Shown here in pieces: positions 46,997 to 55,979 of a stretch of 64,000 bases of DNA. A program made the position numbers and the translations under genes. Where the stretch lies: positions 434,001-498,000 of the forward strand of contig CBFHMJ010000003.1 in the NCBI GenBank assembly GCA_965656875.1, written 5' to 3'. The stretch comes from CBFHMJ01 sp965656875 (GTDB lineage: Bacteria; Pseudomonadota; Gammaproteobacteria; Enterobacterales; Alteromonadaceae). The notes under the pieces were generated by a model that was given only the letters and a program-made list of their open reading frames with translations, had not been told where the DNA came from and searched no databases. How positions within the stretch are numbered: the first letter of the stretch is position 1; every line of letters starts with the position of its first letter.

Positions 46997-47486
46997 AATT
47001 AACAGCAAACTTTGTTTGCCATTTCAGAATAAAATGCTGCAATTGGTTAACGAACGGTCGAATTACAGAATTTTTTTCATCATATTATTTAATCTACTGT
47101 TAATGAACGCAAAAATAGTTTATTAATCGTAGAAAATGCTTATACATGGCACCTGATTCTGGACTTGCATTTTTGTGCTAATCATTCAGGTGGTGTATGC
47201 CCCGGTGTGCTGAGTATGAAGGTTTCTATCGTTAATACCTGGTAAGTCAACACTCAGAACACTCGGTTGGATAAACAATCAACATATATGACAGAGTGTC
47301 GTCTGTTTCTTAATGTGATATTGAATAATCAGCGGCTAATCAATACGAATATATTCGGATTTTTTCGTTATTGGGTTAGGTTCAGGATACGAGTTCTCAT
47401 TTTCTCGTGCTGGTTTAAAGCAGGAAACATTGTCTACAACTATTATTAACCTGAAAAGGTAGTGACAGACGACCTAAGAGGACGAT
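46997..47486. other. 490-bp region between prmC and the HD-GYP regulator
   Basis: AT-rich. Right after prmC a small hairpin GCAAAC/GTTTGC lies at about 47008-47022 with few Ts behind it, a weak terminator at best. A 60-codon open stretch at 47267-47449 has no ribosome binding site and an odd, aromatic-rich composition; I do not call it a gene. An AGAGGA ribosome binding site precedes the next gene. The length suggests the regulator has its own promoter. Confidence 0.45.
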
Positions 47487-49043
47487 ATGCCTAACGATTT
47501 TTTATTTGCCGATGAAAGCGAGGTCGACGAAGGCCCCGATAATTCCGGAAACTGGAAAATACTGGTTGTTGATGATGAACCTGAAGTTCACGCCGTAACT
47601 AAACTGGCGTTAAGTGATTTTTCGTTTCAGGGAAAACGACTGGAATTTATCAGTGCTTATTCCGGGGAAGAGGCTAAAAAGCTGATTCTGGAGCATGACG
47701 ATGCGGCAATCGTCTTACTCGATGTAGTGATGGAAACGGATGATGCGGGTTTACAGGTCGCGCGTTTTATTCGGGAAGAAGCTGACAACACCAAAGTTCG
47801 AATTATACTTCGTACCGGACAGCCGGGTCAGGCACCGGAACGGGAAGTAATCGTTAATTACGATATCAATGATTACAAATCTAAAACTGAATTAACTGCA
47901 CAAAAACTGTTTACTGTCGTTATGGCAAGTTTGCGGTCTTACCGGGATATCCTTTCTCTTGAAACCAGCCGACATGGTTTGGAAAAAATAATTACTGCTT
48001 CAGCCGATATATTCGGTGCGCATTCAATGGATACCTTTATTGATGGTGTCATGCAGCAATTAACGTCCATCATTGGCTGTGACAATGAAGCATTGTATAT
48101 CGTCAATACCCTGGTGGCGTCAGAGAGCTTAAACGCTCGTACCAAAGGTGACAGTAAACTTATTATCCTCGCCGGACAGGGTGAATTTGCTAATCACGAA
48201 GGGCAACTGGTTGAAGATGTTGTCGATGGTAAGTTAATGCATGCTATCCAGGAAGCGTTAGATAACCAAACAATTGTCTATCGCGATGATTTCCTTGTTG
48301 CTTATTGCTCCAGTCGTCATAACAAAGGCTCATTACTGTATATTTCCGGATTACCAAATCCGGTGTGTGGTAGTCATCGTCGCTTGGTAGAACTGTTTTC
48401 TCAGAACGTGCAAATTGCGTATGAAAATGTGCAACTGACTAATGAAATTGAAGATACTCAACAGGAGTTGGTCCATCGGTTAAGCGAAGCCGTTGAACAG
48501 CGGTCGGTTGAAACAGGCAATCACGTTAAACGTGTTGCAGAGATTTGCTATTTGTTCGCGCGTTATTATGGTTTGAGTCAGTCAGAAGCTGAGCGACTGA
48601 AAATGGCGGCTCCGCTACATGATGTAGGAAAACTGGGAATTCCCGACAAGATTCTCAATAAACCCGACAAACTGGATGATGATGAATGGGAAATCATGAA
48701 AACTCATTCAGATATGGGTTATCAGATTCTTAAAAACTCTCAGCGCAGTATTATCGTTGCAGGTGCCATGATCGCCCGAGATCATCATGAGCGTTGGGAT
48801 GGTAGTGGTTATCCAGTTGGTAAGAGAGGCACAGATATTCATATATTTGGCCGAATTGCTTCGATTGCAGACGCGTATGATGCATTAAGGCATCGTCGAG
48901 TTTATAAAGAGCCGTGGGATGTTCAAAAGACGGTTGAATATCTGGTGTCTGAGAAGGGTAAGCGGTTTGAACCTAAACTGGTCGATATTTTCTGTGAACA
49001 TCTGGATGAGTTCGAAATGATATTGACTCAATCACCCGATTAA
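47487..49043 (+). CDS. Response regulator with DUF3369 and HD-GYP domain (cyclic-di-GMP phosphodiesterase)
   Basis: The 518 residues have a receiver domain (about 24-150; acidic pair D29-D30, phospho-acceptor D79 in VLLDVVM), a DUF3369 linker (about 160-320), and an HD-GYP domain (about 330-510) with HDVGKLGIPDKIL (H378-D379) and HHERWDGSGYP (433-443). All HD-GYP motifs look intact, so it should hydrolyse cyclic-di-GMP on phosphorylation. No kinase gene is adjacent. It sits inside what is elsewhere the prmC-sirB2 junction. A terminator follows. Confidence 0.93.
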   Translation: MPNDFLFADESEVDEGPDNSGNWKILVVDDEPEVHAVTKLALSDFSFQGKRLEFISAYSGEEAKKLILEHDDAAIVLLDVVMETDDAGLQVARFIREEADNTKVRIILRTGQPGQAPEREVIVNYDINDYKSKTELTAQKLFTVVMASLRSYRDILSLETSRHGLEKIITASADIFGAHSMDTFIDGVMQQLTSIIGCDNEALYIVNTLVASESLNARTKGDSKLIILAGQGEFANHEGQLVEDVVDGKLMHAIQEALDNQTIVYRDDFLVAYCSSRHNKGSLLYISGLPNPVCGSHRRLVELFSQNVQIAYENVQLTNEIEDTQQELVHRLSEAVEQRSVETGNHVKRVAEICYLFARYYGLSQSEAERLKMAAPLHDVGKLGIPDKILNKPDKLDDDEWEIMKTHSDMGYQILKNSQRSIIVAGAMIARDHHERWDGSGYPVGKRGTDIHIFGRIASIADAYDALRHRRVYKEPWDVQKTVEYLVSEKGKRFEPKLVDIFCEHLDEFEMILTQSPD

Positions 49044-49414
49044 ATAAATTTTTGATGAAAAGCGCCTCTGTTAAGAGGCGTTTTTGTTTGAGGTGTTACC
49101 AGGGACTGGTTTGCTATGTCACAAGCTATCTACCCGTGCGTTTTAACCTCGGTGACTGAATAGTCTGCAAACGCCATTATTCACATAAGATCGGGTGGTT
49201 ATAACGAGTTTACAATCAGGGTTTATCAATTCAACTTTCGTTATTAATAAGTCTTACTTTTTTAGCTGTCAGGCTGTTACAATCCGGATGCCTTAAGGGC
49301 CTTAAGCTGTAATGTGATTGAATTCTAAACAATTTAGCTTCGAAAAAATCGAAAATGCATAAAAATTAAAAACGGGTCCGGAAAAGTCCCGCTACTAAAA
49401 AACTGGAGTTATTT
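49044..49414. other. 371-bp region upstream of sirB2
   Basis: After the terminator there is no gene. TACAAT at 49278-49283 with TTACTT 18 bp upstream is a possible promoter for sirB2. Two CTTAAG palindromes lie close together at 49292-49306. A GGAG ribosome binding site precedes sirB2. Confidence 0.45.
49061..49085 (+). terminator. Rho-independent terminator of the HD-GYP regulator gene
   Basis: CGCCTCT, 4-nt loop, AGAGGCG (49063-49080) then TTTTT. Confidence 0.93.
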
Positions 49415-49789
49415 ATGTACCCGATGGTTAAGCATCTTCACTTAATGTTTGTTGCCATTAGTATCATTTTACTGTCTGTAAGATTTGCAATGATGCTGAT
49501 GAAGTCAAAATATCTTGAGAAGAAATGGTTGAAAATCGTCCCCCACATCAATGATACGCTTCTGTTAGTCAGTGCGCTGACGCTTTGTTTTGTTATTGGG
49601 CAATATCCATTTGTTGATGCATGGCTTACGGAAAAAATTATTGCCGTAGTCATTTATATAGTGCTGGGCTTTAAAGCGTTGAAAGCGAGGACGATGACAT
49701 TGCGAATGCTCGCTTTTGGTGGCGCACTGGCATGGTTGATGATCATTGCTAATATTGCAGTAACTAAGCAACCAATGTTCTTATCGTAA
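49415..49789 (+). CDS. sirB2: SirB2 family inner-membrane protein
   Basis: The 124-residue protein has four membrane helices and the family's start YPMVKHLHLMFVAISIILLSVRF. SirB2 proteins are uncharacterised; in enterobacteria the gene lies between prmC and sirB1. Here the order is kept after the regulator insertion. There is a 126-bp gap to sirB1. Confidence 0.9.
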   Translation: MYPMVKHLHLMFVAISIILLSVRFAMMLMKSKYLEKKWLKIVPHINDTLLLVSALTLCFVIGQYPFVDAWLTEKIIAVVIYIVLGFKALKARTMTLRMLAFGGALAWLMIIANIAVTKQPMFLS

Positions 49790-49915
49790 GCTGAGTACAT
49801 CAAAATCGGCGTTAAACTGATATTGAAAAAATCAAATTAGTGCCGATATACAGGTAAGCAGATGTCATGTTGGCATCAGAACATTTAAATTTATGGGTAA
49901 CGAAGTACCAAAAGA

Positions 49916-50713
49916 ATGGCAGACATCAGACTAGTAACAGAAACGGTTGACACCCAGGACGTGATCACCAGTGTTTTGCATTATGAAAAACGCTGGAATC
50001 CCGACTTAGATTTGCGTGCATCGATTGAGAAGTTACAACGGTTAATCGATACCTTTACGTGCCACGTTAAACCTCATGAATCAGAAGCGGAGCGTCTTTA
50101 TCAGGCGCTGGATATTCTCTACATTGAGATGGCATTTAGTGGCACACTTCAGGATATACCTGAAAGCCTTCTCTCGAGTTTTTCTTATGCCCTGGATTAC
50201 AGAACGGGCGATTCAATCAGCCTCGGTATCATCATTACGCATTTCCTTCGTAAAGCAGGATTCGATGCAGATCCGGTCGTTGCTGATAATGATATTTTCA
50301 TTAAAGTCATGCTACCTGAAGAGCGTTTTGCATTAATTGAACCAGATACGGGAATGCAGGAAATTTTCAGCATAAAACCAACGAATGGTATGACGCTGTT
50401 AGAGCCGGAATTAACGCGTAGTATTGATAATAAAACGTGCATGATGTTGTTCCTGACACGGATGAAAATGTCCTTCATGAATGAAGACAGTTATGAAGAA
50501 GCGTTGAGTTGTGTTGAGTTACTTATGGATCTTTCACCAGAGGATCCATACCAGCACAGAGACAGAGGTATGCTATTACAGCGCTTAGATTGTTTTCAGC
50601 TTGCAAAGCAAGACTTTCAATTCTTTATCGAAAGATGTCCTAATGATCCATTGGCAGAAATTCTTAAAATTCAACTAGATGAATTTGAGCCGGTTGATCA
50701 CATCGTCCATTAG
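49916..50713 (+). CDS. sirB1: SirB1 family protein (transglutaminase-like with TPR region)
   Basis: The 265 residues have an N-terminal helical part, a transglutaminase-like core (YRTGDSISLGIIITHFLRKAGFDADPV) and a C-terminal tetratricopeptide-like tail (DSYEEALSCVELLMDLSPEDPYQHRDRGMLLQRLDCFQLAKQDF in outline). The usual catalytic Cys position after DYRTGD reads Ser, so enzyme activity is doubtful. The biochemical role of SirB1 (YchA) is unknown. It is next to sirB2 as in E. coli. Confidence 0.88.
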   Translation: MADIRLVTETVDTQDVITSVLHYEKRWNPDLDLRASIEKLQRLIDTFTCHVKPHESEAERLYQALDILYIEMAFSGTLQDIPESLLSSFSYALDYRTGDSISLGIIITHFLRKAGFDADPVVADNDIFIKVMLPEERFALIEPDTGMQEIFSIKPTNGMTLLEPELTRSIDNKTCMMLFLTRMKMSFMNEDSYEEALSCVELLMDLSPEDPYQHRDRGMLLQRLDCFQLAKQDFQFFIERCPNDPLAEILKIQLDEFEPVDHIVH

Positions 50714-50896
50714 CAAATCAAATTATAACGGGTAGAATCGCAATATTCTGCCCGTTATATTTATGCTTTCCGTCCACTAAAATTTTAAATTAAAAGAACG
50801 GGGTAAATTTGCAAATTTTCCTCGTAGAACTTTTTATAAATAGCAAGTAATATAGCGACCGGGTGTGTTTGGCTTAATTTATAGAAAGGAGATTAC

Positions 50897-52147
50897 ATGT
50901 CGAACGAGGCATTAATCACAAATGATGCAGTAGTACTCGGTTTGTTGGCAATCATTCTGGGCTTCGTTTTCCATACGTCCAGTAGCAAAAATAGTTTCTG
51001 GGTCGGTTTTTATCGATATGTTCCAGCATTGCTCCTTTGCTATTTCCTTCCTTCTTTACTAAATACCTTTGGCATTGTTGATGGCAATGCGTCCAGCGTT
51101 TATTACGTCGCCTCCCGTTTCTTACTTCCAGCTTGCCTTATTTTGTTGACACTCAGTGTGGATTTGAAAGCAATTCTAGCCCTTGGACCTAAAGCGCTGA
51201 TAATGTTCCTTACAGGTACAGTCGGGATAGTCATCGGTGGACCGATCGCATTACTGGTTATTTCTGCAATTGAGCCGAGTGTACTGGGTGGACATGGCCC
51301 GGAAGCCGTATGGCGAGGCATGACAACTGTAGCCGGTAGTTGGATTGGTGGTGGCGCTAATCAGGCTGCTATGAAAGAACTTTATGAAGTTGGCGGCGAT
51401 ATCTTCTCAGCAATGGTGACGGTTGACGTTATTGTGGCAAATTTATGGATGGCTGTTTTATTATTTTTTGCAGCTAACTCAAAGAAAATTGATGCTGCGA
51501 CAGGGGCTGACGTAACGGCGATTGAACGGTTAAAAGATCGTGTAGAAAAGTACCACGCTGAAAATGCGAAAAGCCCTGAGCTAAGCAATTACATGGTTAT
51601 GATAGCAATTGGTTTTGGTATCACAGGTTTTGCTCACCTGGTTGCCGACGTAGTAACACCATGGTTTGTTGAAAATCTACCAGAAACCAAACGCTTCAGT
51701 TTCCACAGTAAGTTTTTCTGGATGATAGTAACTGCAACTACTATTGGTATTACTTTATCCTTTACGCGTGTTCGTCATATTGAAGCCTATGGCACAGCTA
51801 AAGTCGCTTCTGTTTTCCTCTATATCCTGGTTGCTTCAATTGGTCTGCATATGGATATAACATCAATCCTTGATGCACCACTTTATTTCTTTATTGGTGT
51901 GGTCTGGATGATTGTACATGCATCACTGATGCTTATTGTTGCTAAAATTATTAAAGCGCCACTGTTCTATATGGCAGTTGGTAGTCAGGCTAATGTTGGT
52001 GGAGCTGCCTCTGCGCCAGTCGTTGCATCAGCTTTCCATCCGGCATTAGCCCCGGTTGGCGTATTACTGGCGGTGCTGGGTTATGCAGTAGGCACCTATA
52101 TGGCATGGCTGTGTGGACAGATTCTGATGAGTATTTCAGGCGTGTAA
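50897..52147 (+). CDS. DUF819 family membrane protein (YjcL-like)
   Basis: The 416-residue protein has 10-12 membrane helices and two glycine-rich segments typical of DUF819: AGSWIGGGANQAAMKE and SQANVGGAASAPVVASAF. These resemble inverted-repeat transporters; the substrate is unknown. A GGAG lies 7 bp before ATG 50897. It lies between sirB1 and kdsA, which are neighbours in E. coli, so it looks like a local insertion. Confidence 0.88.
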   Translation: MSNEALITNDAVVLGLLAIILGFVFHTSSSKNSFWVGFYRYVPALLLCYFLPSLLNTFGIVDGNASSVYYVASRFLLPACLILLTLSVDLKAILALGPKALIMFLTGTVGIVIGGPIALLVISAIEPSVLGGHGPEAVWRGMTTVAGSWIGGGANQAAMKELYEVGGDIFSAMVTVDVIVANLWMAVLLFFAANSKKIDAATGADVTAIERLKDRVEKYHAENAKSPELSNYMVMIAIGFGITGFAHLVADVVTPWFVENLPETKRFSFHSKFFWMIVTATTIGITLSFTRVRHIEAYGTAKVASVFLYILVASIGLHMDITSILDAPLYFFIGVVWMIVHASLMLIVAKIIKAPLFYMAVGSQANVGGAASAPVVASAFHPALAPVGVLLAVLGYAVGTYMAWLCGQILMSISGV

Positions 52148-52193
52148 GCGGTGCTTAAACGAATCTGCATTTTTTCTGCTGAATGAGAGAAAT

Positions 52194-53039
52194 ATGAGTA
52201 ACAAATCAATTTTTATCGGCGATATTGAAGTCGCAAATGACAAGCCATTCGTATTATTTGGTGGTATGAATGTTCTTGAATCTGAATCACTGGCGATGAG
52301 CATTGCTGAAAAATATGTGGCCGTGACCGAAAAGCTGGGTATTCCTTACGTCTTTAAAGCGTCATTTGATAAAGCTAATCGATCATCGGTGCATTCGTTT
52401 CGTGGTCCGGGTATGGAAGAAGGCTTGAGAATCTTTGAGAAGATTAAGAAAGAATTCAACGTGCCGTTAATCACGGACGTACATGAACCTCATCAGGCAG
52501 CCCCTGTTGCTGAAGTCGTTGATGTCATTCAGTTACCTGCATTTCTGGCGCGTCAGACTGATTTAGTTGTCGCAATGGCAAAAACCGATGCCATTATTAA
52601 TGTGAAAAAACCTCAGTTTCTGGCGCCGCATGAAATGCGTCATATCATTAAGAAGTTTGGTGAAGCAGGCAACGACAAGATCATGCTTTGTGAGCGCGGT
52701 TCTTGTTTTGGCTATAACAACCTGGTTGTTGATATGTTGGGCATGGATGAAATGAAAACGATGGCTCCGGTTATCTTTGATTCTACTCATGCGTTGCAGC
52801 GCCCGGGTGGAAGAACAGATAGTGCAGATGGCCGTCGTGCGCAAGCAGCAGAATTATCTCGTGCTGGCATGGCACTGGGTATTGGTGGTTTATTTATTGA
52901 ATCTCACCCTGATCCAGATAATGCTAAATGCGATGGTCCATGCGCATTGCCACTGGATAAACTGGAACCATTCCTGTCACAAATGAAATCAGTAGATGAC
53001 TTAGTGAAAAGCTTCCCGGCGTTAGATACGCGAGGATAG
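52194..53039 (+). CDS. kdsA: 3-deoxy-D-manno-octulosonate 8-phosphate synthase
   Basis: KdsA condenses arabinose 5-phosphate and phosphoenolpyruvate to Kdo-8-phosphate for the lipopolysaccharide core. The 281 residues contain FKASFDKANRSSVHSFRGPG, TDVHEPHQA, VKKPQFLAP, CERGSCFGYNNLVVDM and the C-terminal ESHPDPDNAKCDGPCALPL. Like E. coli KdsA it has Asn (KANRSS) at the position where metal-dependent forms carry Cys, so it is probably the metal-independent type. A terminator follows. Confidence 0.97.
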   Translation: MSNKSIFIGDIEVANDKPFVLFGGMNVLESESLAMSIAEKYVAVTEKLGIPYVFKASFDKANRSSVHSFRGPGMEEGLRIFEKIKKEFNVPLITDVHEPHQAAPVAEVVDVIQLPAFLARQTDLVVAMAKTDAIINVKKPQFLAPHEMRHIIKKFGEAGNDKIMLCERGSCFGYNNLVVDMLGMDEMKTMAPVIFDSTHALQRPGGRTDSADGRRAQAAELSRAGMALGIGGLFIESHPDPDNAKCDGPCALPLDKLEPFLSQMKSVDDLVKSFPALDTRG

Positions 53040-53120
53040 TTAATTCGCTGAAATCGCTGTTACCGGTTAACCGCATTGCGTGGTAAATCATCAGTGATGA
53101 AAAAATCAGCATGATTATTC

Positions 53121-53151
53121 AAAGCCAGTGCAGTGTTGTGCTGGCTTTTTT
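53121..53151 (+). terminator. Rho-independent terminator of kdsA
   Basis: AAAGCCAG (53121-53128) pairs with CTGGCTTT (53141-53148) across a 12-nt loop, then Ts. Confidence 0.8.
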
Positions 53152-53303
53152 GATCCTGCAATACGTCGTGGTGGTCTGTTGTTTGAGTACCGGTAGGACA
53201 GGCTGTGGAGCGCAGATAAAGGTCTGACGTGCTATTCGGCGCAGTATAATAGGTTTATTGCGATTGGTTGTGTAATCTGTAGCGCACTGCGTGTCGTGGA
53301 GAT

Positions 53304-53330
53304 AAAAAAATGCCGGGGGTTAGCCCGGCA
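53304..53330 (-). terminator. Leftward rho-independent terminator
   Basis: On the minus strand TGCCGGG and CCCGGCA (53330-53311) form a GC-rich stem followed by seven Ts. The only leftward gene upstream is the orphan secreted protein, 208 bp away. Confidence 0.88.
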
Positions 53331-53538
53331 AAAGGGAATGTATTGTTGGTCAATACAGTTTTAAAGAGACTAAACGGTGTGTTAACGAAAGCGTTTGCTG
53401 GTTGGCATTCAACGAGCGTCGTTTTATGCTCACTGATAACAAGACAATTAGATAAATAGTTGATAGTACTTGTTATGTTTCAGGCCAGCATTTTTCAGAC
53501 TAAACAATCATGTTGTTTGATCTGCTGATATGGCGTAA

Positions 53539-53835
53539 TTATTCGCCTGCTTTTTCGTTATCCACGTCGTTTTTAGTGATTTTTGCTACTGTTACAGCAA
53601 TGTCGCTGTCAGCTGAGAATTGGTTTTTAACTAAATCTGTAACAGAAACCTTTAATTGATTGTTAATAGATTGGTTTGCTGTGGTTAACGTCTCAACCAG
53701 AGAAACTTTTAACGCTGCTTGTGCCTGCTGGTTAAGGTTTGAGTGATCAGAATTTGCCGATGCGCCAGTAGCTGCAACAGCAAAGATGAAAGAAATTGTT
53801 CGGATGGCAGTAGTAACCTGGCTAACGTTTTTCAT
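53539..53835 (-). CDS. Small secreted protein of unknown function
   Basis: I do not recognise this 98-residue protein. It has a signal peptide (hydrophobic core about residues 13-22, cleavage likely after GASA near 27), then a polar, Gln/Asn/Ser-rich helical region with no cysteine and an acidic end (DVDNEKAGE). An AGAGA precedes ATG 53835. Composition and size fit a periplasmic or exported accessory protein. Its terminator seems to be 208 bp past the stop. Confidence 0.65.
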   Translation of the reverse strand: MKNVSQVTTAIRTISFIFAVAATGASANSDHSNLNQQAQAALKVSLVETLTTANQSINNQLKVSVTDLVKNQFSADSDIAVTVAKITKNDVDNEKAGE

Positions 53836-54044
53836 GACTTGTCTCTAAATTAATGATTAAAAATAATAATCTGCATTTTTGTGCATATTTATTCAATGCT
53901 TGTATTTTTACCAAATGGCCGCTTTATTATCGGTTTTTAAAGAGGTTTTTCGGCGAGGAGAAATATAAGCGAAATGAAGATTTATTTAAAACGACAAAAA
54001 TTGTAGACTAAGCATTAGAAAAACTAATAGATGGGTGAAGGAAG

Positions 54045-54953
54045 ATGTCCAGACGATTACCCCCACTAAATGCGCTAAAGGCATTTGAAGCTGCGGCGCG
54101 TCATTTGAGTTTTACCAGAGCAGCCGAAGAGCTATATGTCACGCAGGCTGCCGTTAGTCATCAGATAAAAGCGTTAGAGGAACATCTCGGCATAAAACTG
54201 TTTATGCGTAAAAATCGCTCGCTTTTGTTAACAGAGGACGGGCAAGGATATTTCCTCGATATCAAAGATATTTTTTCTCAATTAAATGAAGCAACGGAGA
54301 AATTACTGGCGCGTGGTGCTAAAGGTGCTATCACCGTCAGTTTAACGCCAAGTTTTGCTATTCAGTGGCTTGTGCCTCGGTTAAATCAATTTAGTGAATT
54401 GCATCCGGAAATCGATGTTCGAATAAAAGCGGCCGATCAAGAAGATAATTCACTGACTGACGATGTTGATGTTGCTATCTATTATGGCAAAGGGCACTGG
54501 AATAACGTCAGGGCCGATAAGCTGCATACAGAATATTTTGTGCCAGTCTGTTCTCCCCGATTATTGGCCGGTCCCAGGCCGCTCAGAGAGCCTGCGGATT
54601 TAACCAATCATATCTTGCTTCATGATTCAGCACGTAAATACTGGAAAGCCTGGTTTAAGAGTCTGGGCATTAAAGCAGTGAATGTAAATCAGGGGCCAAT
54701 TTTCAGTCACTCTACAATGGTGCTACAGGCAGCTATTCATGGTCAGGGCATTGCGTTAGCACACGGAATGCTGGTTCAGCCTGAGATTGAAGCTGGTCGG
54801 CTGGTTTCTCCATTCACTCACTACCTGGAAAGTAAAAACGCTTATTATCTGGTGTGTCGTGAAAGCCAGGCTGAACTTGGAAAAATAACAGCATTCCGTG
54901 AGTGGATGTTGTCCATGGTTGAAATGGAACAAGAGGAATTTAACGTTGAGTAA
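54045..54953 (+). CDS. gcvA: LysR-family regulator GcvA
   Basis: GcvA controls the glycine cleavage operon. The 302 residues have the LysR helix-turn-helix (SFTRAAEELYVTQAAVSHQIKAL, in parts about 22-44) and an effector domain that follows E. coli GcvA closely (GAITVSLTPSFAIQWLVPRL, GPIFSHSTMVLQAAIHGQG). The neighbours ygdD and rlmM are those of E. coli gcvA. The gcv genes are not in the window. The next gene starts inside its last codons. Confidence 0.93.
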   Translation: MSRRLPPLNALKAFEAAARHLSFTRAAEELYVTQAAVSHQIKALEEHLGIKLFMRKNRSLLLTEDGQGYFLDIKDIFSQLNEATEKLLARGAKGAITVSLTPSFAIQWLVPRLNQFSELHPEIDVRIKAADQEDNSLTDDVDVAIYYGKGHWNNVRADKLHTEYFVPVCSPRLLAGPRPLREPADLTNHILLHDSARKYWKAWFKSLGIKAVNVNQGPIFSHSTMVLQAAIHGQGIALAHGMLVQPEIEAGRLVSPFTHYLESKNAYYLVCRESQAELGKITAFREWMLSMVEMEQEEFNVE

Positions 54954-55605
54954 TTATCAACCTGATCAACTAATACAAAGTAAACCGGAAAAGCCGATCG
55001 CACGGCTTGTATTTGCTCATGGTGCAGGGGCAGGGATGGACTCTGATTTTATGACCGAAATAGACGGATTACTAACAGCTCGCGGTATTAGCGTGGTTCG
55101 TTTTAATTTTAATTACATGATCAAAATGCAAACGGAAGGAAAGCGTCGTCCACCAGACAGAATGCCTGCATTGCTGACACGCTACCGTGAGGTGTTAGAT
55201 ACATTCAGTGATGATTTGCCGTTATTTATTGGTGGGAAATCGATGGGGGGACGTGCCAGTACGTTGTTAATGGCAGAGGATGATGCGCCCGAGCAGGTTT
55301 CAGGGACTATTGTGGCGGGTTATCCGTTTCATGCACCCGGTAAAACAGAAAAACTTCGCATCGATCACTTTGCTGATATAAAATGCCCGGCCCTGATTTT
55401 ACAGGGTGAGCGTGACAGTATGGGGAATCAGTCTTTGGTCAGCGAGTTATCGCTTCCAGCCGCCGTGAACATTCATTATTTGCCAGACGGTGATCACAGC
55501 CTGAAACCGAGAAAGGCTTCTGGCTACAGTTATCAGTCACATATGGAAAAAGCGGCTGATGAAGCCGTTGCTTTTATTCAACGTCAAATCATGAACGAGT
55601 CGTAG
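54946..55605 (+). CDS. Alpha/beta hydrolase, KANL3/Tex30-like
   Basis: The 219-residue hydrolase has LVFAHGAGAGMDSDFM near the start (oxyanion region), nucleophile elbow GGKSMGGRAS with Ser, acid region LILQGERDSMG and a late histidine in LPDGDHSLKP, giving a plausible Ser-Asp-His triad. The substrate is unknown. I set the start at TTG 54946, because AGAGGA lies 8 bp upstream; this overlaps the gcvA end by 8 bp. An upstream GTG would overlap by 56 bp. The gene separates gcvA from ygdD, which touch in E. coli. Confidence 0.85.
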   Translation: MSNYQPDQLIQSKPEKPIARLVFAHGAGAGMDSDFMTEIDGLLTARGISVVRFNFNYMIKMQTEGKRRPPDRMPALLTRYREVLDTFSDDLPLFIGGKSMGGRASTLLMAEDDAPEQVSGTIVAGYPFHAPGKTEKLRIDHFADIKCPALILQGERDSMGNQSLVSELSLPAAVNIHYLPDGDHSLKPRKASGYSYQSHMEKAADEAVAFIQRQIMNES

Positions 55606-55607
55606 AA

Positions 55608-55979
55608 ATGAAACTATTCTTACTGAGTGGTGCCATATTTGGTTTTTTAAGTGTTGCGTTGGGAGCTTTTGCTGCTCACGGTTTGAAATCCAGATTACCA
55701 GAACATTTGATTCAGGTGTTCAAAACGGGTGTTGAGTATCAGTTTTATCATGCACTGGCTTTGTTACTGACTGGTTTGTTGATGAAAGTCTTTCAAGTGC
55801 AGGCATTGCAATGGACAGGATGGTTCTTTATCGCGGGAATCGTCATGTTTTCAGGTAGCTTGTATATGTTGGCGCTCACAGGAATCAAATGGTTCGGACC
55901 GATAACTCCGCTGGGTGGTGTTTGTTTCCTGGTAGGTTGGTCAATTTTGTTTTTTAGTTTGCTAAAGGTAAATGTGTGA
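55608..55979 (+). CDS. ygdD: DUF423 family inner-membrane protein YgdD
   Basis: The 123-residue protein has four membrane helices and the family signature LGAFAAHGLKSRLPE near residue 18 and YQFYHALALLL. Its function is unknown. It begins 2 bp after the hydrolase stop and its stop overlaps the rlmM GTG by 4 bp. Confidence 0.92.
   Translation: MKLFLLSGAIFGFLSVALGAFAAHGLKSRLPEHLIQVFKTGVEYQFYHALALLLTGLLMKVFQVQALQWTGWFFIAGIVMFSGSLYMLALTGIKWFGPITPLGGVCFLVGWSILFFSLLKVNV

Larger units (their letters stand above)
53040..53538. other. 499-bp region between kdsA and the orphan secreted protein gene
   Basis: It holds the kdsA terminator, an isolated TATAAT at 53245-53250 (CTGACG 15 bp upstream), and a second terminator facing left at 53304-53330. 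The 208 bp between that terminator and the end of the leftward gene (53539) carry no gene; they are either a long 3' untranslated region or a small RNA. Confidence 0.45.

Noticed and set aside
46997..47030. GCAAAC/GTTTGC hairpin after prmC as a terminator
   Set aside because: Only six pairs, AT-rich and without a proper T-run.
47267..47449. 60-codon open frame between prmC and the HD-GYP regulator
   Set aside because: No ribosome binding site, unusual Phe/Arg/Asn-rich composition and no family resemblance; probably chance in AT-rich DNA.
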